12,649 nt of DNA from JBGSOV01 sp964558715 (GTDB lineage Bacteria > Patescibacteriota > Gracilibacteria > CAIRYL01 > GCA-016699755), in NCBI GenBank assembly GCA_964558715.1, contig CAZLFD010000044.1, positions 1-12,649 of the forward strand, given 5' to 3'. Below are positions 6,563 to 12,481 of the stretch, in pieces. Positions within the stretch are counted from its first letter, which is position 1. Each line of letters starts with the position of its first letter. The position numbers were made by a program, and so were the translations under genes. The notes below the pieces were generated by a model. It did not search any database. It was given only the letters and a program-made list of their open reading frames with translations, and had not been told where the DNA came from.

Positions 6563-6733
6563 TTAAGAGCGACGTGCCGCAAGGCTTCCGCGAGAGCTGA
6601 TGCGCTTGCGCTGTGTACCCTTTTGACGCTGCTTATGCCGCGGATCGCTCGAGCATACAACACGCAGCTGACCTCCGCGACGGATGATCTGGCAGTTATC
6701 ACAACGGGGTTTTACAGAGTTAGTGACTTGCAT
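6563..6733 (-). CDS. rpmJ: 50S ribosomal protein L36 with C-terminal extension (56 aa)
   Basis: Ribosomal protein bL36, the zinc-ribbon protein of the 50S subunit. The translation starts MQVTNSVKPRCDNCQIIRRG and contains the complete zinc ligand set C11, C14, C27 and H33 (CxxC, 12 residues, C, 5 residues, H), followed by HKQRQKG. The family normally ends here at about 37-38 residues. This one continues for 18 more basic residues (TQRKRISSRGSLAARRS after the Gly) to TAA at 6565-6563. The ATG is 8 nt after the infA stop and lacks a Shine-Dalgarno site. Position between infA and rpsM is standard for the cluster. Confidence 0.95.
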   Translation of the reverse strand: MQVTNSVKPRCDNCQIIRRGGQLRVVCSSDPRHKQRQKGTQRKRISSRGSLAARRS

Positions 6734-6741
6734 AAGTAGGG

Positions 6742-7038
6742 TTATTCGGAATCAGTTTCGGCTGCGGCAGGTAGGGGAGCTGGAGGCGCCGAAGCCCTCG
6801 GGCCGGAATTACGATAGACAATGCGGCCCTTTTGGAGATCATACGGAGAGATTTCAACCATTACCTCATCACCAGGAATCACACGGATCGAATGCTTTTT
6901 TAATTTGCCGCCAATGCGAGCAAGAATCTCGTGCCCTTGCGGGAAAGGCCCCTGCGTGAGGCGAACGCGAAACATGGCATTTGGAAGACATTCCTCCACT
7001 ATTCCCTCCGCTTCGATTACATCATCTTGCTTCGCCAA
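6742..7038 (-). CDS. infA: translation initiation factor IF-1
   Basis: IF-1 binds the ribosomal A site during initiation. The S1-type OB fold is clear: EAEGIVEECLPNAMFRVRL (9-27), GGKLKKHSIRVIPGD (43-57), and VEISPYDLQKGRIVYR (61-76). Two oddities are visible. The loop TQGPFPQGHEILARIGG is about five residues longer than the E. coli equivalent. A Pro/Ala-rich tail with an acidic end follows the OB fold (77-98), making 98 aa against 72 in E. coli. The start is TTG at 7038, chosen because it gives the conserved MAK N-terminus; the upstream ATG is closed by a stop after one codon. GGAG lies only 1 nt before the TTG, too close for ordinary Shine-Dalgarno use. It is the first gene of the ribosomal transcript. 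Confidence 0.95.
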   Translation of the reverse strand: MAKQDDVIEAEGIVEECLPNAMFRVRLTQGPFPQGHEILARIGGKLKKHSIRVIPGDEVMVEISPYDLQKGRIVYRNSGPRASAPPAPLPAAAETDSE

Positions 7039-7041
7039 GCT

Positions 7042-7070
7042 CCGTACAAAAAAGCTAAGGCATTGTACGG
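7042..7070. promoter_or_regulatory. perfect inverted repeat over the infA promoter, candidate operator
   Basis: CCGTACAA (7042-7049) and TTGTACGG (7063-7070) are exact inverted copies with a 13-nt gap and centres 21 bp apart, two helical turns. One arm contains the -10 box. The other ends 3 nt before the start codon and includes the only SD-like GGAG. This fits a dimeric repressor site. Alternatively, if transcription starts further upstream, it is an RNA hairpin hiding the start. Confidence 0.45.
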
Positions 7071-7091
7071 AAAGTTATTTTCCCCTGTCAA
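7062..7091 (-). promoter_or_regulatory. strong sigma70-type promoter of the infA-rpsI cluster
   Basis: On the - strand: TTGACA (7091-7086), an 18-nt spacer and TACAAT (7067-7062). The -35 matches consensus fully and the -10 at five of six bases. Transcription should start near 7055, leaving a leader of about 15-18 nt before the infA TTG. It sits between trpA and infA, so the ribosomal cluster need not depend on trpA transcription. Confidence 0.8.
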
Positions 7092-7136
7092 ATGATTTTT
7101 CTTGAATTCCCGGTTTTTTTCTGTTCAACGGCTTTT

Positions 7137-7937
7137 TTACAGCTCGTAATGGCGCAACTGCTCGAGTTTTTCTTGCGCCTCTTGCATCCTTTTCTGAAAT
7201 GGTTTTTCTTCTTCTAAAAAGGTGTTTTGTATATATGAGCCCACCACAGCCATGCTCGCCGCGTGCCCGATCTGCACTACATGCGACGGCTTGCTGACAC
7301 CAAAGGCCATCGCGATCGGCAGGTCGGAATGTTTTTTGATGTTTACGATCTGTTCTTTGGTTTCGTCGCTAAAATCAGCGCGTACACCGGTTACACCCGT
7401 GCGCGAGACCAAATACCAAAATCCGCCGGCATATTTGCTGAGTTCCTGAATGCGTGCTTCTGAGGTAAGTGGTGAAACGACTGGAATCCAATCCAGTTCA
7501 TGCGCTTTACATGAGGAGAGAAAGGATTCGTGCGGCTCTTCATCCACCGGCATATCTGGCACGATAAACCCCTGAATGCCGGCTTTGTTCGCCGCTTTGC
7601 AGAATTCATCTCCCCCATATTTATGGATGATGTTGTAGTAAGTCATAAACAGGAGCGGCGCTTTGATCTCTTTTCTTAACTCAGCTGCCATTTCGAACGC
7701 TTGCGCCACTTTAAAACCACGCTCTAGTGCGAGCTCATTACAGCGCTGCATCGTTGGTCCATCTGCCACTGGGTCAGAAAAAGGAATTTGAATCTCAATC
7801 ACATCGGCGCCGCTGGCATCCATCATCTTTACGATTTCTTTCGACTCTTCCACGCTCGGAAATCCCGCCACGACATGGGTCATCAGCGCAGGGCATAAGT
7901 GTTTTTGCTGTAGACAATCGGCGATGCGAGTAGTCAT
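7137..7937 (-). CDS. trpA: tryptophan synthase alpha subunit
   Basis: TIM-barrel lyase that cleaves indole-3-glycerol phosphate to indole and glyceraldehyde-3-phosphate, normally channelling indole to TrpB. The signature ADVIEIQIPFSDPVADGPTMQ region carries catalytic E48 and D59, matching E. coli E49 and D60. The phosphate-binding SRTGVTG motif is at 178-184. The product is 266 aa against 268 in E. coli. ATG at 7937 is preferred over ATG at 7958 because it gives near-identical catalytic numbering, and because the 7958 ATG lies inside a possible -10 box (TATGAT, 7959-7954). The open frame to 8264 overlaps argS and is not TrpA-like. No trpB or other trp gene is in the window, and it is followed 98 bp later by the ribosomal cluster. 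Active-site residues are intact, so it is probably functional. Confidence 0.93.
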   Translation of the reverse strand: MTTRIADCLQQKHLCPALMTHVVAGFPSVEESKEIVKMMDASGADVIEIQIPFSDPVADGPTMQRCNELALERGFKVAQAFEMAAELRKEIKAPLLFMTYYNIIHKYGGDEFCKAANKAGIQGFIVPDMPVDEEPHESFLSSCKAHELDWIPVVSPLTSEARIQELSKYAGGFWYLVSRTGVTGVRADFSDETKEQIVNIKKHSDLPIAMAFGVSKPSHVVQIGHAASMAVVGSYIQNTFLEEEKPFQKRMQEAQEKLEQLRHYEL

Positions 7938-7953
7938 GGGCGAGTGGATGAAA

Positions 7954-7959
7954 ATCATA
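7954..7959 (-). promoter_or_regulatory. possible trpA -10 box
   Basis: TATGAT on the - strand, 16 nt before the preferred trpA start. The best -35 match, TTGAGA (7985-7980), is 20 nt away, longer than usual, and lies in heptamer tract D. Weak evidence. Confidence 0.25.
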
Positions 7960-7973
7960 AATATTTTTACACA

Positions 7974-8001
7974 TGCAATTCTCAATTGGCAATTCGCAAT
8001 T
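7974..8001. repeat. degenerate heptamer tandem tract D (NNCAATT x4)
   Basis: Four exact-phase units: TGCAATT, CTCAATT, GGCAATT, CGCAATT. The last five bases are constant and the first two vary. It lies between the divergent trpA and argS genes and is the most regular of the tracts. Confidence 0.85.
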
Positions 8002-8009
8002 TGGTAACA

Positions 8010-8037
8010 ATCAAGCAGCAAGGAGCAAGTAGGAGCT
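8010..8037. repeat. degenerate heptamer tandem tract E (AGCAAGN)
   Basis: Four consecutive units: ATCAAGC, AGCAAGG, AGCAAGT, AGGAGCT. It follows tract D by 8 nt but uses a different unit. Confidence 0.7.
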
Positions 8038-8089
8038 AGTGCGCGAAATCCCTCTGTCTTAGTAGAGAAGAATCGGAGTGTGTCGTTTT

Positions 8090-8117
8090 GAAGCAAGAAG
8101 TAAAAAGTAAGAAGAAA
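8090..8117. repeat. degenerate heptamer tandem tract F (GAAGNAA)
   Basis: Four consecutive units: GAAGCAA, GAAGTAA, AAAGTAA, GAAGAAA. It ends 23 nt before the argS -10 box, so it covers the position where a -35 element would be expected. Confidence 0.7.
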
Positions 8118-8140
8118 TCGCTCTCGAAACCAGGTTGATG

Positions 8141-8146
8141 TACAAT
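8141..8146 (+). promoter_or_regulatory. predicted argS -10 box
   Basis: TACAAT within GTACAAT, 22 nt before the GTG start, the same distance class as at infA and the ABC-F gene. No good -35 match occurs 16-19 nt upstream. Confidence 0.4.
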
Positions 8147-8168
8147 ACAAACAAATCTTTTCTCTCCT

Positions 8169-9866
8169 GTGACTATTGCCTCTCAACTGCAGGCCATTCT
8201 CCAAACGGCGGTCAAGACCGCTACCGGTGAAACACCTTCCATTGTCCTCGAAAGCCCGCGCCATGAGGGGTTTGGCGATTACGCCACACCGGTCGCCCTG
8301 CAGTTAGGGAAGCAACTAAACAAGAATCCCCGTGAAGTGGCAGAATCAATCAAATCCGCAATTTCAGAAAATGTTCTGATTGAATCCGTCGAAATCGCGG
8401 GGCCGGGCTTCCTCAATATCTCGCTCGATGCCGCTGCAGTTGCAGGCCGACTACAAAAGTTCGACCCGACTCAGCCGCTTGTTCCGGCAAAAAAGAAACG
8501 CATCGAAGTGGAGTTTGCCAGCCCCAATATCGCTAAGCCGCTGCATTTTGGGCACTTTCGCGGCCTGATCATCGGTGAATCTTTATCTCGCTTATTGCGT
8601 CATGTTGGGCACGAAGTGCTGACCGATAATTTTGTCGGCGACTGGGGCACACAGTTTGGCAAGCTTATCGTGGCAATCCGCGAATGGGGCGATCGAGAAG
8701 TAATCGATAAGAACCCGACAGAAGAGCTGGTTAAACTCTATCGTAAGTTTCACGAAAAATTAGAGCAGCATCCGGAACTAGAGAAAGCCGGTGCAGAGGA
8801 ATTCCGTAAAATGGAAGTCGATAAAAATGCTGAGAATCTTGAACTGTGGAAGTGGATCGTACAGGAATCGCTAAAAGATTTTTTTGCGGTTGCCAATCGG
8901 TTAGATGCACATTTTGACGAAATGCGCGGAGAGTCGTTTTACGAAGACATGCTGCCAGACATTATTCAAAAACTTGAATCATCTGGTGTCGCCACGCGCG
9001 AGGCAGAAGGAGCACTCATCGTCGAATTTCCCGAAGCAAGCAAGTTGCCGACGATGATCTTTCAAAAAACTGACGGCGCAACGCTGTACCAGACACGCGA
9101 TTTAGCGAAGGTTGTCTTCTACGATGGCGAAGGGTTCGACGAGATGATCTACATCGTCGGTAATGAGCAAAACCTTCATTTTCGCCAAGTGTTTGAAACA
9201 GCTCGATTGCTTGGTTACAAGGGAACATGGATACATGCTGGGCACGGCCTTGTGCGCTTGCCAGAGGGGAAGATGAGTTCGCGCGCCGGTAGAACGGTGA
9301 GCCTGCGCGAAGTCTTTGATGAAGCCTACAAGCGTTCGCTTGAAAGCCTGCAAGAACACAGTTCCGAAATCGTCGGCGAAGAGCGCGAAGATCTCGCCGA
9401 GATCATTGCTATTGGCGCGCTTAAATTTAACGATCTTGGGCAAAACCGTAAAACTGACATCATTTTTGAATGGGAAGAGATGCTTGACTTTAACGGCTAT
9501 TCTGGTCCGTTCATCCAATATTCCGCAGTGCGCTGCACGAGTATCTTGCGCAAAGCAGGCTTGAGTGAGTTACAGATTACAAATGACGTATTACAAATTA
9601 AACACGAGGTAGAGTCGTCGCTTGCAAAGAAAATTTTGCGTTTTCCTGAAGTAATTCTCGAAGCAGCGGAGCGACTAGAGCCTCACGTTTTGGCGGAATA
9701 TCTGTTTCAGCTCGCGGGAGAGTATAACAGTTTTTATGCCAAATGCCCGGTGCTGAAAGCCGATGAGCCAGAGCGCAGTGACCGGCTTTTTCTTACTCAG
9801 AAAACGGCAGAAACGTTGAAACACGGGTTGTACTTGTTGGGAATCAAGACCCCAGAGAGGATGTAA
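8169..9866 (+). CDS. argS: arginyl-tRNA synthetase
   Basis: Class I aminoacyl-tRNA synthetase charging tRNA-Arg with arginine. The N-terminal additive domain (about 1-105) carries ESPRHEGFGDYAT. The catalytic domain begins with VEFASPNIAKPLHFGHFRG, with the HIGH-type motif HFGH at 126-129, then DNFVGDWGTQFGKL at 153-166. The KMSKS-equivalent is GKMSSR at 367-372. The anticodon-binding DALR domain runs from about 440 to the end, which is the typical LLGIKTPERM. Length 565 aa, full-length. The start is GTG at 8169, 22 nt after a -10 box, with a pyrimidine-rich leader and no Shine-Dalgarno site. Residues 468-478 (LQITNDVLQIK) are encoded by a heptamer repeat tract in a variable region just after the conserved SILRKAG block; the frame is intact. 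Confidence 0.97.
   Translation: MTIASQLQAILQTAVKTATGETPSIVLESPRHEGFGDYATPVALQLGKQLNKNPREVAESIKSAISENVLIESVEIAGPGFLNISLDAAAVAGRLQKFDPTQPLVPAKKKRIEVEFASPNIAKPLHFGHFRGLIIGESLSRLLRHVGHEVLTDNFVGDWGTQFGKLIVAIREWGDREVIDKNPTEELVKLYRKFHEKLEQHPELEKAGAEEFRKMEVDKNAENLELWKWIVQESLKDFFAVANRLDAHFDEMRGESFYEDMLPDIIQKLESSGVATREAEGALIVEFPEASKLPTMIFQKTDGATLYQTRDLAKVVFYDGEGFDEMIYIVGNEQNLHFRQVFETARLLGYKGTWIHAGHGLVRLPEGKMSSRAGRTVSLREVFDEAYKRSLESLQEHSSEIVGEEREDLAEIIAIGALKFNDLGQNRKTDIIFEWEEMLDFNGYSGPFIQYSAVRCTSILRKAGLSELQITNDVLQIKHEVESSLAKKILRFPEVILEAAERLEPHVLAEYLFQLAGEYNSFYAKCPVLKADEPERSDRLFLTQKTAETLKHGLYLLGIKTPERM
9570..9600. repeat. heptamer tandem tract G, in frame inside argS
   Basis: Units TTACAGA, TTACAAA, TGACGTA, TTACAAA, then a partial TTA. 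The exact 9-mer ATTACAAAT occurs at 9576-9584 and 9590-9598. Three units make 21 nt, so the peptide repeats LQI at residues 468-470 and 475-477. It is the same period as the intergenic tracts. Confidence 0.75.
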
Positions 9867-9872
9867 AGGCCC

Positions 9873-9935
9873 TGCAAGTACTAACAAGCAATCTGCAATC
9901 AGGAAGCTAAATAGCAAACTGCGAACAGTGAACTG
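9873..9935. repeat. degenerate heptamer tandem tract H, the longest
   Basis: Nine consecutive 7-nt units in one phase: TGCAAGT, ACTAACA, AGCAATC, TGCAATC, AGGAAGC, TAAATAG, CAAACTG, CGAACAG, TGAACTG. The unit drifts along the tract from GCAATC-like to GAACTG-like. It begins 6 nt after the argS stop. Confidence 0.75.
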
Positions 9936-9964
9936 GTGAGAGACTTGTGGCGCGGAGTATTCTT

Positions 9965-10041
9965 CCCCCGAGCTAGGGGAGGCTCAAGAGGGGTCGTTGA
10001 TTTGAGCTATCAACTCCACTAATTCCCCCTATCTTAGGGGG
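9965..10041. repeat. C-run/G-run hairpin cluster upstream of purM
   Basis: CCCCCTA (10025-10031) and TAGGGGG (10035-10041) form a perfect 7-bp stem with a TCT loop. A weaker copy pairs CCCC (9966-9969) with GGGG (9976-9979). Between them GTTGAT and ATCAAC form a 6-bp stem around TTGAGCT. The architecture is shared with 295-337. No T-run follows either stem, so they are not intrinsic terminators. Confidence 0.55.
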
Positions 10042-10080
10042 AGGACAATCGCAAGAATTCCGTTTCTTGCTTTTTTCTTC

Positions 10081-10086
10081 TATACT
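10081..10086 (+). promoter_or_regulatory. predicted purM -10 box
   Basis: TATACT, 20 nt before the purM ATG, implying a leader of about 14 nt. The upstream -35 region is poor (TTCCGT at 17 nt), while a T-rich tract (10063-10079) lies directly upstream. Confidence 0.4.
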
Positions 10087-10106
10087 GCACTCACTACCCC
10101 CAACTT

Positions 10107-11156
10107 ATGAGTGACCACTACCGCCAAGCCGGAGTCGATATCGCGGCAGGAGATGCTGCTAGTCGCTTAGCCGCCAGTGCCGCAAAATCCACTTTTGCCG
10201 GCCGAGCAGGAAAAATCGGCGAACCGGTCGACTTGCCCGGCGGTTTTGCCGGAGCACTCGATTTTGGCGATTACTACCTCGTACAGTGCTGCGATACCGT
10301 CGGTACCAAAATCGACCTTTGCAAACAGGTTGGCGATTACTCTCAGCTCGGCAAAGACCTGCTTGCCATGGTGGCGGATGACGCGGTGTGCCTGGGGGCA
10401 GAAACTGTTTCTATCACAAACACCTTTGAAACCGACAGCATCAAAAGTGATGAGATCGGCATCATGATGGAAAGCTTGGCGAATGCTTGCCGCGAGCAGC
10501 AGATTGTAATCGCCGGAGGCGAGATTGCCGAAGTCGGCGCCAAAATCGACGGTACGAGTTGGGGAGCCGATGCGGTCGGTATCGTGAAGAAAAACAAAGT
10601 GATTACCGGCGAACACGTGCAAGCGGGCGATGCTATCATTGCTCTGGCAGAAACCGGCTTCCGCTGCAATGGCTATTCCCTTATCCGTAAGATACTGCGC
10701 GAAAAAGCGCCGGATGATATACAGCTCGCAAAGCAATGCATCACTGGTTCACTCGTCTATCAATCAGCAATCCTCGCTGTGCATGGCCGCTACGATGAAC
10801 GTGCCAAGGCGACGATCACCGGTATTGCACATATTACCGGCGGCGGTATTCCGGGGAATCTCAATCGCATTCTTAAGCGCAAAAATCTTGGAGCCAAGCT
10901 GACAAACCTTTTCTCGCCGCCAGAAGCGATGCAAGAGCTCCAACAACTTGGCGAGATATCGACCTCCGAATTATTCGAAGTCTGGAATGGCGGCAACGGC
11001 ATGCTTCTTACTTGCCCGGCGAATGATGTTGAGAGTATTGTCTCTCTTCTGTACGAGAACGGACGTGCAGCGCAGCTTGCGGGAGAAGTGACTGATTCTG
11101 GCATGATCGAAATAAATGCGTGGAATGGTGAAGCAATCAGTTATCTCGTGACATGA
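10107..11156 (+). CDS. purM: phosphoribosylformylglycinamidine cyclo-ligase (AIR synthetase) family protein, divergent
   Basis: PurM closes the imidazole ring of purine precursors (FGAM to AIR, using ATP). Family blocks are present in order: GVDIAAGD (9-16), DTVGTKIDL for the usual DGVGTK, GKDLLAMVADDAV for GIDLVAMCVND, GGEIAEV for GGETAEM, GFRCNGYSLIRKI for the HSNGYSLVRK block, AHITGGGIPGNLNRIL, and FEVWNGGNGMLL for TFNCGVGM. Length 349 aa is normal. The fold and the AHITGGG block make PurM the best call within the PurM/ThiL/SelD/HypE superfamily, but several substrate-loop positions differ, so a related activity is possible. No other purine gene is nearby. Its TGA overlaps the downstream patatin ATG (ATGA, 11153-11156), suggesting coupled translation. 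The ATG at 10107 follows the -10 box by 20 nt with no Shine-Dalgarno site. Confidence 0.82.
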   Translation: MSDHYRQAGVDIAAGDAASRLAASAAKSTFAGRAGKIGEPVDLPGGFAGALDFGDYYLVQCCDTVGTKIDLCKQVGDYSQLGKDLLAMVADDAVCLGAETVSITNTFETDSIKSDEIGIMMESLANACREQQIVIAGGEIAEVGAKIDGTSWGADAVGIVKKNKVITGEHVQAGDAIIALAETGFRCNGYSLIRKILREKAPDDIQLAKQCITGSLVYQSAILAVHGRYDERAKATITGIAHITGGGIPGNLNRILKRKNLGAKLTNLFSPPEAMQELQQLGEISTSELFEVWNGGNGMLLTCPANDVESIVSLLYENGRAAQLAGEVTDSGMIEINAWNGEAISYLVT

Positions 11157-11944
11157 AAAAGAAGGCCGCCCTTTGTCTCTCTGGTGGTGGTGCCCTAGGA
11201 GCAGCACATATTGGAGTCATCAAAGTCTTAGAAGAGCAGGGCTACCAATTCGATTACGTTGCCGGTGTTTCTGCCGGCTCTATTGTCGGTTCTCTGGTTG
11301 CAACCGGCCATTCGGCGGCGCAGATGGAAAAAACCCTTCAAGACGTGAAGTGGCAACGCATGACGAAAGACTTTACGCGCAATAAATACGCCATGTTCGG
11401 CGGCAATGTGTTGCTCGATTTTTTGCAGCGCAGCTTGGGCGAAACCCATATCGAGGAATTAACAATACCTTTGCGCATCGGTACGACGGATTTTACCAAC
11501 GGCGACCGAGTTACCTTGGATAACGGGTCGATAGTGGATGCCGTACGGGCTTCGTGTTCCATACCCGGAGTCTTCGAACCGTATTTTCATGAAGAGACCG
11601 AACGCTGGCTGGTAGATGGCTTTCTCTCCCAAAATCTACCGCTCGATATCGCTTGCGAAGAATACGAAGGCGACACCATTTTTTCTGTGGATGTTGGTTG
11701 TTCGTTCACGCAAGATATCGACTTTTCGCAGAAGAGCTTGTTCCCCCGCGCTAAGCATATAATCGAAATGATCGAGCGGACATTCCGCATTCTGCTCTAT
11801 AACCAGCGACGATGCCTGCCGCAGGATGACCGGGTGATCCACATCAATCCGCATTTAGAAGAATTTTCGACACTCAGTTACCTGAAGATGAAACAGATCA
11901 TTGCAGCCGGAGAAACCGCTGCCAAAACAGAGTTGAAAAAATAA
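11153..11944 (+). CDS. patatin-like phospholipase (RssA/NTE type)
   Basis: Serine acyl hydrolase of the patatin family, expected to cleave acyl esters of phospholipids or related lipids. The oxyanion motif SGGGALGAAHIG is at 10-21, the nucleophile elbow GVSAGS has Ser40, and the catalytic Asp is D155 in VDG, so the Ser-Asp dyad is complete. RASCSIPGVFEPY (132-144) is the conserved stretch before the Asp. Length 263 aa fits compact bacterial members. There is no signal peptide or membrane segment, so it is probably cytoplasmic or peripherally bound to the membrane. The start is fixed by the ATGA overlap with purM and by the family N-terminus. The substrate cannot be told, and a functional link to PurM is not evident beyond co-expression. 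Confidence 0.9.
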   Translation: MKKKAALCLSGGGALGAAHIGVIKVLEEQGYQFDYVAGVSAGSIVGSLVATGHSAAQMEKTLQDVKWQRMTKDFTRNKYAMFGGNVLLDFLQRSLGETHIEELTIPLRIGTTDFTNGDRVTLDNGSIVDAVRASCSIPGVFEPYFHEETERWLVDGFLSQNLPLDIACEEYEGDTIFSVDVGCSFTQDIDFSQKSLFPRAKHIIEMIERTFRILLYNQRRCLPQDDRVIHINPHLEEFSTLSYLKMKQIIAAGETAAKTELKK

Positions 11945-12082
11945 ACTGTCCAAACTCCACTTGCTGACAGAAGATTGCCAGATAGGCAGATTTTGGGACA
12001 AAAAATAATTGAAACAAATTTCAAAAAACTCTTGACAAAAACCTAATAAATAAGGAGAAGAAAGGTGCTTTAACCATACACT
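11945..12082. other. AT-rich spacer between the patatin gene and the right-edge genes
   Basis: TTGAAA (12009-12014) and TTTCAA (12019-12024) form a 6-bp inverted repeat with a CAAA loop. A perfect TTGACA follows at 12032-12037, but no -10 match lies 15-19 nt later. AAGGAG at 12052-12057 is 25 nt before the next ATG, too far to serve it. A promoter is likely somewhere here but cannot be placed. Confidence 0.35.
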
Positions 12083-12472
12083 ATGAATGATTATCCTAGT
12101 GCAGATATCCTTTCTTCTCCTAGTGCCCCAGAAAGGGGACGGGAGCATCCTATAGACGGCGAGATAGTTCGTCAAGTGGAAAGTGGGAGAAAATATGTAC
12201 GAACCAGGGTCGCAATGATGCTTGTTGCTAGTTTTGCTGCTACTGTTCCAGCTGTGGCGAATGCGGATGGACTAAAAACTGATAATGCAGATTATGGGGC
12301 GCTAGAGCAAGGATTCACATCTGCTGCTGATGATGCGAGGCAGGAAGTGGTACAAGGGTGTAAAGAGATGCAATTAATGTTAACTGACCCAGAACTAGAA
12401 GCACTATTAGGTGAAGGTGATAGGATTAGTTATAACAATTTATGCAGTCAATATGGCTTTGCAAAGATATAA
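12083..12472 (+). CDS. hypothetical protein with internal signal/anchor segment (129 aa)
   Basis: I recognise no family. Residues 1-42 are polar and end in a basic stretch (GRKYVRTR). Residues 43-60 form a hydrophobic segment (VAMMLVASFAATVPAVAN) ending in the signal-peptidase-like AVANA before Asp62. The remaining ~68 residues are acidic and polar, with Cys93 and Cys121 that could form a disulfide outside the membrane. The unusually long N-region means either a single membrane anchor or a later start, such as ATG for Met45 or Met46, giving an ordinary signal peptide. Arginine codons are mostly AGG/AGA, whereas upstream genes favour CGN, and the DNA is more AT-rich, suggesting a different origin or low expression. 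A 45-codon ORF follows after 9 nt. Confidence 0.6.
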   Translation: MNDYPSADILSSPSAPERGREHPIDGEIVRQVESGRKYVRTRVAMMLVASFAATVPAVANADGLKTDNADYGALEQGFTSAADDARQEVVQGCKEMQLMLTDPELEALLGEGDRISYNNLCSQYGFAKI

Positions 12473-12481
12473 GATAAAAAT

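Noticed and set aside
7938..8264. N-terminal continuation of the TrpA frame
   Set aside because: It runs antisense into argS and through heptamer tracts; TrpA homology and active-site numbering start at 7937.
12009..12037. Inverted repeat TTGAAA/TTTCAA plus TTGACA as a terminator or full promoter
   Set aside because: No T-run follows the stem on the + strand and no -10 match lies at usable distance from TTGACA.
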